Below are positions 1 to 4,621 of a stretch of DNA of 5,332 nucleotides, piece by piece. The notes below the pieces were generated by a model, which saw only the letters and a list, made by a program, of their open reading frames with translations, searched no databases and was not told the DNA's origin. The stretch is from assembly GCA_035512595.1 (NCBI GenBank), contig DATKDU010000107.1, forward strand, positions 1 to 5,332, in the 5' to 3' direction. The stretch is from DATKDU01 sp035512595. GTDB taxonomy: Bacteria > Planctomycetota > Planctomycetia > Pirellulales > Pirellulaceae. Every line of letters begins with the position of its first letter. Within the stretch, counting starts at the first letter, position 1. The position numbers and the translations under genes are program-made.

Positions 1-1
1 G

Positions 2-505
2 CTTCTCACGGTGGAGGCCGGAAAAGTGATGATGGACCGGGCAAACGACGTGTGCCAGGTGGCGCTGGTCGAACGCCACCGCGGCACCGGCAAGCTCGTC
101 AACGGCTTCGTCTCGGGCTTCGGCTACGCCAGCGATTGCGCGATTGCCTCAACCGTCGCCCATGACAGCCATCACATGATCGTGGTGGGCACCAGCAAGA
201 CCGATATGGCGCGCGCCGCCAACCGTTTGGGCGAGGTCGGCGGCGGGGTCGTGGTGTTCGCCAACGGCAAGGAAAAGGCTCTGATCGAGATGCCGATCGC
301 CGGCCTCATGTCGGACCAGCGCGCCGAGATCGTTGCCGGGAAGGCCGAAAAAATGGTGCAGGCGATGGCCGACTGCGGCTGCCGCCTGAACAACGCTTAT
401 ATGCAGCACTCGCTGCTCGCCCTGGTCGTCATTCCCGAACTGCGCATCTCCGATCGCGGCATAATCGACGTCACGCGGTTCGAAAAGACCGAGCTGTTCG
501 TCTAG
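2..505 (+). CDS. ade: Adenine deaminase, C-terminal part (5' end outside window)
   Basis: This is the last 167 residues of an adenine deaminase, the metal-dependent amidohydrolase that converts adenine to hypoxanthine plus ammonia in cytosolic purine salvage. The frame is open from the first base of the window, so the catalytic barrel lies upstream and is not visible. What remains resembles the adenine deaminase C-terminal domain: an ERHRGTG segment, the histidine-rich ASTVAHDSHH stretch followed by MIVVGTS, the glycine-rich GEVGGGVVVF segment, the PIAGLMSDQ motif, and the terminal LVVIPELRISDRG with a closing ELFV. The family is normally about 550-600 residues, so roughly 70% is missing. The gene ends at TAG 503-505 and is convergent with the uvrD gene at the other end of the window. 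A GTG at position 11 is an internal codon, not the real start. Confidence 0.9.
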   Translation, partial: LLTVEAGKVMMDRANDVCQVALVERHRGTGKLVNGFVSGFGYASDCAIASTVAHDSHHMIVVGTSKTDMARAANRLGEVGGGVVVFANGKEKALIEMPIAGLMSDQRAEIVAGKAEKMVQAMADCGCRLNNAYMQHSLLALVVIPELRISDRGIIDVTRFEKTELFV

Positions 506-585
506 CCCATATTCGGCAACGACCAGCCGAGGAGGGCGTGGCAATGCCGCCGCCCGGATCGTGGGTCCGGGACGTTCGAGGGTTC

Positions 586-657
586 GTGCGGGCGCTCGGG
601 CAGCCTGCACTAAGACAAAAATTTCAGGCGCACGGGCGCCCGCACCGGCGTTTTTTT
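586..657 (+). terminator. Possible Rho-independent terminator of ade
   Basis: Positions 586-598 and 633-645 form a 13-pair stem, including one G-U pair. Six bases later comes a run of seven Ts (651-657). The position, about 80 bases after the ade stop, suits a terminator. The loop is long (34 bases) and the T run does not directly follow the stem, so this is weaker than a textbook terminator. Confidence 0.35.
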
Positions 658-909
658 CAGGTCGGGGCCTCGCTCTTTCCACTCCCTTCCGCATTCTGAC
701 TCAAATGAGGTAGGGACTGCGGTCAAGCAGGCACTCGTCCACGAGGATCTCCTGCAGCCCTTAGGCCTCGCGGCCGTCAGGGCCGGGGTCCCCCAACCCG
801 CTCCCGGCAGCGGTCCGTCGCTGCTGCCGTGAGACACCGATCCCTCCCACGTCGTCCGGCGGCCCGGGACCGTCGCACCCTCACGGGAAGGATGCAAGAG
901 GGGTAGCAG

Positions 910-917
910 ATTATATT
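910..917. repeat. Left target-site duplication (ATTATATT)
   Basis: The octamer ATTATATT recurs at 4079-4086 just outside the other end of the element. IS1595-family insertions usually duplicate 8 bp, and this placement puts both ends at the same distance (3 bp) from the matching inverted-repeat core. The identical run is actually 11 bp (909-919 and 4078-4088), so the exact boundary could shift by a base or two. The octamer is AT-rich and nearly self-palindromic. Confidence 0.7.
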
Positions 918-920
918 CCC

Positions 921-941
921 GATTATCCGGTTTATACCACA
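921..941 (+). repeat. Left terminal inverted repeat
   Basis: It begins GATTATCCG and ends ACCACA. Compared with the reverse complement of 4055-4075 it matches at 18 of 21 positions, differing at repeat positions 10, 13 and 15. Two of those differences turn the TTGACA of the right end into TTTATA here, so this copy lacks the -35 box found at the transposase end. Confidence 0.8.
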
Positions 942-991
942 CAACCTACCAGTTGGGTTTGTCGTGTTTTTTCTCGTGAGGTGAACTACAG

Positions 992-2113
992 ATGCCGCCG
1001 CTTGCGAAAACGCGCCCGGGGGTCGTAGACTGGATCAACCCCACCGACTATGAGGAACGGCTTCGCATGAAAAGCTTTGACTCCCGCGTCTATAGTATAA
1101 TTACATTTGTCGAGTGGGAAAAGCACAAGCAGCTTGAGCTTAATTCGGCATTTCAACGGCGGGCCGTTTGGAGTGAAAAGGCTAAAAGCTACTTGATGGA
1201 CACTATCATCCGCGGGAAACCCATTCCGAAAGTCTTTATTAGACAGAAAATAAATGTTTCCACGAAGTTGTCTGTTCACGATGTTATTGATGGTCAGCAG
1301 CGGCTACGTACTATTCTTTCCTATATAAAGGATGGCTTCGTCATCAGCAAACAACATCACCCTGAATATGGAGGGTTGCGTTTCAGTCAATTGCCAGAAG
1401 ATGTCCAGTCCCAAATTTTGTCATATGAAGTGTCGGTTGATTTATTGATAAATCTTCCAAACTCGGAGGTTCTGGACATATTCAGCCGTCTCAATTCCTA
1501 TGCCGTTATTTTGAACGAACAAGAAAAACTAAATGCTAAGTATTTCGGTGCATTCAAGGTGCTGGCCGATAATGTCGGCCGTAAGTATTTCGAATACTGG
1601 AGGAACAACCGTATACTATCTGACCGCGAAATGCTCCGCATGGCGGAAATTACTCTGGTGGCTGACCTCATGATAGCAATGCTTGAGGGAATAAAGGCAA
1701 AGCGACAAATTAGTAAATTCTATGGTCTATATGAGAAGAGTTTTGATCAGGATGTACAAACCCTGGAGATGCGCTTTGATGATGTCATAGGCACCATTGC
1801 AATACTATACCCAGAGGGCTTATCGGCCACAGAATTTAGCCGCCCCTTTATGTTCTATTCGCTGTTTACGACAATCGCGCACTGCCTCTACACAATACCT
1901 AATTTGGATGCAGTCCAAGTTGTCCTAGCCGATGCTGCGGCGTTTCATCGTGCACGAAACGGATTGGACCGGGTTGGTGAGCTTTTCGAGGAGCCGAACC
2001 TTGGGGCCTTAAAACGCGAAGAGCAGACGTTTTTGCAAGATAGCCGCCGGGCCACAACAGATGAGTCAGTGCGAAAGAGGAGAACTGAATTCCTGTTGAC
2101 GCTAATGCGGTGA
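992..2113 (+). CDS. DUF262 (GmrS/ParB-like) protein, transposon passenger
   Basis: A 373-residue protein with an N-terminal DUF262 domain, the fold of the GmrS part of type IV restriction enzymes and related to ParB/Srx nucleotide-binding domains. Visible family motifs are FQRRAVW (residues 54-60), followed by the helix YLMDTIIRGKPIPKVFI, then VIDGQQRL with the signature DGQQR (100-104), and FSRLNS (164-169). DUF262 domains are associated with NTP binding or hydrolysis and with sensing modified DNA. The remaining ~200 residues look mostly helical, and I see no HNH nuclease (DUF1524/GmrD-like) motif, so this is not a whole GmrSD enzyme. The ATG at 992 is preceded by GAGGTG (978-983) at 8 bases' spacing. 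The next gene, encoding a HEPN protein, starts 8-14 bases after its stop, so the two are almost certainly co-translated and probably work together. Its GC content is clearly lower than that of the transposase and flanks. The role in phage defence or as a regulator of the HEPN partner is inferred. Confidence 0.8.
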   Translation: MPPLAKTRPGVVDWINPTDYEERLRMKSFDSRVYSIITFVEWEKHKQLELNSAFQRRAVWSEKAKSYLMDTIIRGKPIPKVFIRQKINVSTKLSVHDVIDGQQRLRTILSYIKDGFVISKQHHPEYGGLRFSQLPEDVQSQILSYEVSVDLLINLPNSEVLDIFSRLNSYAVILNEQEKLNAKYFGAFKVLADNVGRKYFEYWRNNRILSDREMLRMAEITLVADLMIAMLEGIKAKRQISKFYGLYEKSFDQDVQTLEMRFDDVIGTIAILYPEGLSATEFSRPFMFYSLFTTIAHCLYTIPNLDAVQVVLADAAAFHRARNGLDRVGELFEEPNLGALKREEQTFLQDSRRATTDESVRKRRTEFLLTLMR

Positions 2114-2121
2114 GGTAAGGC

Positions 2122-2745
2122 GTGCCGGTGGCTCATGCATTAGGGAGACTTAAGACTAGTTTTGGGCAGTGCGACAACTTAATCGCTAATGCCCACAGGA
2201 TGGATACGAACGGCGTTGCCTTGTTCACCACTCTGGACCGCAACCAGATCACGGTGGCAGCATTTCTCAATCTGTTCGTAGCGTGGGAGACATTCTTGGA
2301 ATCAACCATCACGAACTTGATGGCTGGTAGTCCGACGCTCCTAGGCACATTACCGGCGAAGTGCGTTTCGCCTGCCAATGCGGAAGCCGCGCTCACACTT
2401 TTAACAGGGACAATGCGATTTTTTGACTTTGCCAACCACGATAATGTGAAAAAGATGGTCAATGTCTATTTCGATGGTGGATATCCATTCGAACCTCACT
2501 TAAGCGCCATATTTTCTGATCTTGCCGATTTGCGAACGATGAGAAATGCGTCTGCACACTTGACTTCCACTACGCAAACTTCGCTCGAGGGCCTGGCGCA
2601 GCGTATTTTTGGAAGTCCGATGCCCAACATAGCGCTGTATGATATGCTGATCTCGGTTGATCCGCGCTCCCCTTCAGGAGACACAATTTTTCTGACTTAC
2701 AAAACCAAGCTCATCGTAACGGCAGAGCTTATGGCAAATGGGTGA
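2122..2745 (+). CDS. HEPN-domain protein, putative RNase (MAE_28990/MAE_18760-like)
   Basis: A protein of about 207 residues carrying the HEPN signature R-N-x3-H as LRTMRNASAHLTS (R141, N142, H146). In active HEPN proteins this forms the metal-independent ribonuclease site of a dimer. Upstream, FLNLFVAWETFLESTITNLM (48-67) resembles the first long helix of the HEPN-like family often labelled MAE_28990/MAE_18760. That family assignment is from memory of the motif pattern. No signal peptide or membrane segment is seen, so it should be cytosolic. The start is uncertain: GTG at 2122 has GAGG (2112-2115) at 6 bases, overlapping the preceding stop codon; GTG at 2128 has AAGG (2117-2120) at 7 bases. 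Either way it is tightly coupled to the DUF262 gene. Likely role: an RNA-cutting effector that stops growth or translation, controlled by the DUF262 partner. This role is inference; both catalytic residues are present. Confidence 0.75.
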   Translation: MPVAHALGRLKTSFGQCDNLIANAHRMDTNGVALFTTLDRNQITVAAFLNLFVAWETFLESTITNLMAGSPTLLGTLPAKCVSPANAEAALTLLTGTMRFFDFANHDNVKKMVNVYFDGGYPFEPHLSAIFSDLADLRTMRNASAHLTSTTQTSLEGLAQRIFGSPMPNIALYDMLISVDPRSPSGDTIFLTYKTKLIVTAELMANG

Positions 2746-2801
2746 GAGGGGGGTGATTTGACGGGTTTTCATTGGAGCGAGTTTCGGGCTATATATTCGC
2801 G

Positions 2802-2975
2802 ATGGCTGACGACCAACAGAGTGACCAACATACCGAGCAAGAGGTGCGACGGCGATTCGAGGCACTGATCCGGGCAGCACTCAATACGCCGCCCAAGCAG
2901 ATGAAGGACATTCCGCGCAAGCGGCCATATCGGCCACGCAAGCGGAAGGCCGCTCCGAAATCATCGGCTGCCTAG
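2802..2975 (+). CDS. Small hypothetical protein with basic C-terminal tail
   Basis: A 57-residue frame from ATG 2802 (MADDQQSDQH...) to TAG 2973-2975. A TTG at 2772 would add ten residues, but neither start has a clear ribosome-binding site. The first half is acidic and polar with a short predicted helix (EVRRRFEALIRAAL). It is followed by NTPPKQMKDIP and a tail dense in arginine, lysine and proline (RKRPYRPRKRKAA), which suggests nucleic-acid binding. I do not recognise a named family, though small proteins of the pattern 'ALxTPPK' plus a basic tail are common in Hyphomicrobiales. It lies 56 bases after the HEPN gene and converges on the transposase. By eye its base composition is closer to the transposase than to the DUF262 gene, so it may belong to the transposon core rather than to the cargo. 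Confidence 0.5.
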   Translation: MADDQQSDQHTEQEVRRRFEALIRAALNTPPKQMKDIPRKRPYRPRKRKAAPKSSAA

Positions 2976-3065
2976 TAAGAGCCGATCCCGCGCCTGATCT
3001 TGCGCCGTGGCGGCTTCCAGCGCTTTCGTCGCCAGCGCAGGAACCGTTTGGCCGCCCGGCTGAAA

Positions 3066-4010
3066 TCAGGCGTTACGAGGTTGATGGTAGGTCAACCGCT
3101 TGCCCTCGACGCCGCGAAGGGCGGCCAGCGTCCGGTCAAGGTCATTGAAGCCGAGCTTGGCGCGGTGATTGTATCTGAAATCGAACTCGGCCAGATAGCG
3201 GTGCAAGTGCTTTTCCCGGCAGTGCTGATAGATGCCCTTCATGCCCCTTTTGAAGATCGAGAACACGCCTTCGATTGAATTGGTGTGAATGTCACCGCGA
3301 ACGTATTCGCCAGCCGAGTGCTTGACCGTTTCGTGAGATGCGAACTGCGGCCCGACCTTGGTGTAGAGCTTGCTTTCATCAGTTATGAGCCGCGCTTCCT
3401 TGGCGATATTCTCGCTCACGATCTTGCCGACGGTTACGCCATCGGCAACTGCGGGATGAAATGAGCGCACCCGACCGCCGCGCTCGACCAGCGCCACGAC
3501 GGCTCGCTTGCCGGTCGGGCCAACGCCGCCCTTGAGGTAGGGGCGGCCACGGCGCTGCCACGACGGCTTGGGGTTTTCCTGTTTGCCGAAATAAGTCTCA
3601 TCGGCTTCGACCGGCGTTCCGCTTCCGCCTAAAGGGGCAAGGCCACCATCGCGCATCGCTTCACGAATGCGATGCTCCATGAACCATGCGGCCTCATAGC
3701 CGATGCCCAGCATCCGATGGAGCTGATGGGCTGAGATGCCCTTCTTGCTGGACGCAACCAGATGAAACGCCTGCAGCCACTTGTGCAGGGCGATATGACT
3801 GCGCTCAAAGATCGTGCCCTTGGTCACGCTGAAATCCTTGCGGCACTCTTTTTCGGCACAGCGATAGACGCCTGGCCGATTGGTCTTATAGGCGTGATTG
3901 ATCGTTCCGCAGTGACGGCAGATCGGGCCTTCGGGCCACAACAGGCGCTCAAGAAATTCGCGGGCCGCTTCATCGTCATTGAAATGCGGTGCTGAGAATG
4001 TGGCAGTCAT
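3066..4010 (-). CDS. IS1595-family (ISXO2-like) DDE transposase
   Basis: A full-length 314-residue transposase that cuts the element ends and joins them to target DNA. The N-terminus has a zinc ribbon (C31-x2-C34 ... C51-x4-C56). A helix-turn-helix-like stretch follows (KKGISAHQLHRMLGIGYEAA, from residue 89). The catalytic core follows the IS1595 pattern: D137 in VEADETYFG, D211 in LITDESKLY, then N244, E247 and K254 in HTNSIEGVFSIFKRG. The closing HLHRYLAEFDFRYNHR segment is also typical. No frameshift or premature stop is seen. The ATG at 4010 is supported by GAGG (complement of 4020-4023) at 9 bases' spacing and by a strong promoter at 4038-4065. It is transcribed inward from the right end, convergent with the passenger genes. 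Confidence 0.93.
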   Translation of the reverse strand: MTATFSAPHFNDDEAAREFLERLLWPEGPICRHCGTINHAYKTNRPGVYRCAEKECRKDFSVTKGTIFERSHIALHKWLQAFHLVASSKKGISAHQLHRMLGIGYEAAWFMEHRIREAMRDGGLAPLGGSGTPVEADETYFGKQENPKPSWQRRGRPYLKGGVGPTGKRAVVALVERGGRVRSFHPAVADGVTVGKIVSENIAKEARLITDESKLYTKVGPQFASHETVKHSAGEYVRGDIHTNSIEGVFSIFKRGMKGIYQHCREKHLHRYLAEFDFRYNHRAKLGFNDLDRTLAALRGVEGKRLTYHQPRNA

Positions 4011-4037
4011 GGGCGTTTTCCTCGTTTGATACCACCC

Positions 4038-4065
4038 ATTCTACATATTGGGCTTGTGGTGTCAA
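4038..4065 (-). promoter_or_regulatory. Sigma70-type promoter of the transposase
   Basis: Read on the minus strand, TTGACA (4065-4060), a 16-bp spacer and TAGAAT (4043-4038) form a near-consensus promoter. Transcription would start near 4031, giving a leader of about 20 bases that includes the GAGG ribosome-binding site. The -35 box lies within the right terminal inverted repeat, so transposase bound to its own end could block its own promoter. Confidence 0.75.
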
Positions 4066-4075
4066 GCGGATAATC
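4055..4075 (-). repeat. Right terminal inverted repeat
   Basis: The reverse complement begins GATTATCCG and ends ACCACA, matching the left end at 18 of 21 positions. It contains the TTGACA -35 box of the transposase promoter. Confidence 0.8.
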
Positions 4076-4078
4076 ACG

Positions 4079-4086
4079 ATTATATT
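4079..4086. repeat. Right target-site duplication (ATTATATT)
   Basis: Identical to 910-917; together they bracket the element. The identity extends one base to the left and two to the right (4078-4088). Confidence 0.7.
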
Positions 4087-4120
4087 CCTATTGTCAAGTG
4101 GAGAATGGTGAGCCTCTTCC

Positions 4121-4231
4121 CCCTCTACCCGCCGCGCGGGGAGAGGGCCGGGGTGAGGGGCCGGCGCGGAGCCAGCGCCCCTCACCCGCCGCGCGGTGCG
4201 CGTCGACCTCTCCCCGCTGCGCGGGGAGAGG
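4121..4231. repeat. Cluster of GC-rich palindromes
   Basis: Three stems in a row. Positions 4121-4132 pair with 4136-4147 (one mismatch, 3-base loop). GGGTGAGGGGC (4151-4161) pairs perfectly with 4177-4187. Positions 4206-4217 pair with 4221-4232 around the loop TGC. The first and third share the CTCCCCGC/GCGGGGAG-type core, so the whole block is roughly mirror-symmetric. Such units are common in intergenic DNA of GC-rich alphaproteobacteria; their function is unknown. Confidence 0.7.
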
Positions 4232-4266
4232 TGGGTGCGGTCTGAGCGAGCGGCACCCCTCCCCCC
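4163..4266 (+). repeat. ~100-bp intergenic direct repeat, copy A
   Basis: It begins GGCGCGGAGCCAGC, continues through CCCCTCACCCGCC and GCGGTGCGCGTCGACCTC, and ends in CCCCTCCCC. It is the same sequence as 4491-4590 apart from scattered substitutions and a 2-base length difference. This copy has the intact 12-bp palindrome at 4206-4232. Confidence 0.75.
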
Positions 4267-4341
4267 GGTTACGGCTTACGGCGGCCTAACCCACCCTACG
4301 GACTGGAGCGAAGTTCGACCGGATCGAATCACCACAGTCTG

Positions 4342-4430
4342 CGTCACCCTAGCGCAGGCTGGGGTCCAATGGGCCCTCTCAGTCCGCCGCGGCACCGGCC
4401 TATTGGATGCCAGCTTTCGCTGGCATGACG
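4342..4430. repeat. REP-like palindromic intergenic unit
   Basis: It is bounded by CGTCA (4342-4346) and TGACG (4426-4430). Inside, TCCAAT (4365-4370) mirrors ATTGGA (4402-4407), and an 8-bp hairpin ATGCCAGC/GCTGGCAT (4407-4414 with 4419-4426) has the loop TTTC. The 'CGTCAccct...GGCATGACG' layout resembles widespread dispersed intergenic repeats of alphaproteobacteria; that comparison is from memory. Confidence 0.5.
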
Positions 4431-4490
4431 AGGTTCCGGGCGCGATCCGCACCGATCGGATTACGCTCCAACCCTACGGGCTCGGTTGCT

Positions 4491-4590
4491 GGCGCGGAGC
4501 CAGCACCCCTCACCCGCCACGCGGTGCGCGTCGACCTCACTTTGCGGGCGGGGAGAGATGGGGTTCGGAGCGAGAGGCGCCCCTCCCCCG
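4491..4590 (+). repeat. ~100-bp intergenic direct repeat, copy B
   Basis: The second copy of the repeat at 4163-4266. The first ~45 bases differ at only two positions. The palindromic part has decayed, reading ACTTTGCGGGCGGGGAGAG where copy A has a perfect stem. Confidence 0.75.
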
Positions 4591-4591
4591 G

Positions 4592-4614
4592 CCCCTCCCC
4601 CCGAGGGGGAGGGG
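4592..4614 (-). terminator. Hairpin after uvrD, possible terminator
   Basis: Positions 4592-4601 pair perfectly with 4605-4614 (10 bp, loop CGA), starting 7 bases beyond the uvrD stop codon on the minus strand. No T run follows on that strand, so it is not a standard Rho-independent terminator. It may act as a 3' end stabiliser or simply be another palindromic repeat. Confidence 0.35.
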
Positions 4615-4621
4615 AGCAAGG

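Larger units (their letters stand above)
506..917. other. Non-coding region between ade and the transposon
   Basis: About 400 bases without a convincing gene. Two parts can be told apart. Positions 545-660 hold a 6-bp hairpin (553-558 with 566-571) and a longer stem followed by seven Ts (listed separately). Positions 690-900 are GC-rich, with several inverted repeats such as CGGCAGC/GCTGCCG (805-811 with 823-829), and match nothing I recognise. Reading frames here are open only because of the base composition: their translations are rich in R, P, G and S, without a recognisable domain or a ribosome-binding site. The region ends at the AT-rich octamer that borders the transposon. It is most likely host intergenic sequence, possibly a decayed repeat. 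Confidence 0.6.
918..4078. mobile_element. IS1595-family (ISXO2-like) transposon carrying passenger genes
   Basis: A complete element of about 3.16 kb. Its ends carry imperfect inverted repeats (921-941 and 4055-4075, 18 of 21 matching), and it is flanked by an 8-bp direct repeat. Inside, in order, are a DUF262 gene and a HEPN gene on the plus strand, a small plus-strand gene, and a full-length IS1595-type transposase on the minus strand. Typical single-gene IS1595 elements are much shorter. Some members are known to carry passenger genes unrelated to transposition, and this fits that class. The transposase has all expected catalytic residues and its own promoter, and the ends and duplication look fresh, so the element may still be active. 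The passenger genes have lower GC than the transposase and the chromosome, which points to a separate origin. Exact termini are uncertain by 1-3 bases. Confidence 0.85.
4087..4621. other. Repeat-rich non-coding region between transposon and uvrD
   Basis: About 530 bases without a credible gene. It contains a cluster of GC-rich palindromes (4121-4231), two copies of a ~100-bp direct repeat (4163-4266 and 4491-4590), a REP-like palindromic unit (4342-4430), a TAACCCACCCTACGG segment of a type common in intergenic repeats (about 4287-4301), and a hairpin beside the uvrD stop (4592-4614). The open frames here are products of the GC-rich repeats. This is host sequence that predates the transposon insertion. 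Confidence 0.65.

Noticed and set aside
571..600. tRNA-like GTTCGA box
   Set aside because: The short T-loop-like match has no acceptor stem, D-arm or anticodon arm around it.
149..694. Long open frame on the minus strand opposite ade
   Set aside because: It is antisense to a well-supported ade coding region. Its translation is rich in A, R, P and H without a recognisable domain, as expected from GC-rich shadow frames.
610..942. 110-codon minus-strand frame in the left intergenic region
   Set aside because: It runs across the transposon boundary, has no ribosome-binding site, and its R/P/G/S-rich translation has no recognisable fold.
1077..1101. TTGACT and TATAAT inside the DUF262 gene as an internal promoter
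   Set aside because: The spacer is only 13 bp, too short for a sigma70 promoter, and the site lies inside an AT-rich coding region.
992..2745. A complete GmrSD type IV restriction system
   Set aside because: The DUF262 half is present but there is no DUF1524/HNH motif in either protein; the second gene has a HEPN signature instead.
2991..3072. Inverted repeat CGCCTGAT / ATCAGGCG as a bidirectional terminator between the convergent genes
   Set aside because: The arms are only 8 bp and 66 bases apart, there is no T run on either strand, and one arm overlaps the transposase stop codon. It is probably chance.
4048..4289. Small plus-strand frames across the right end and palindromic repeats
   Set aside because: They overlap the element terminus and repeat stems, and their translations are simply repeat-derived P/R/G-rich strings.
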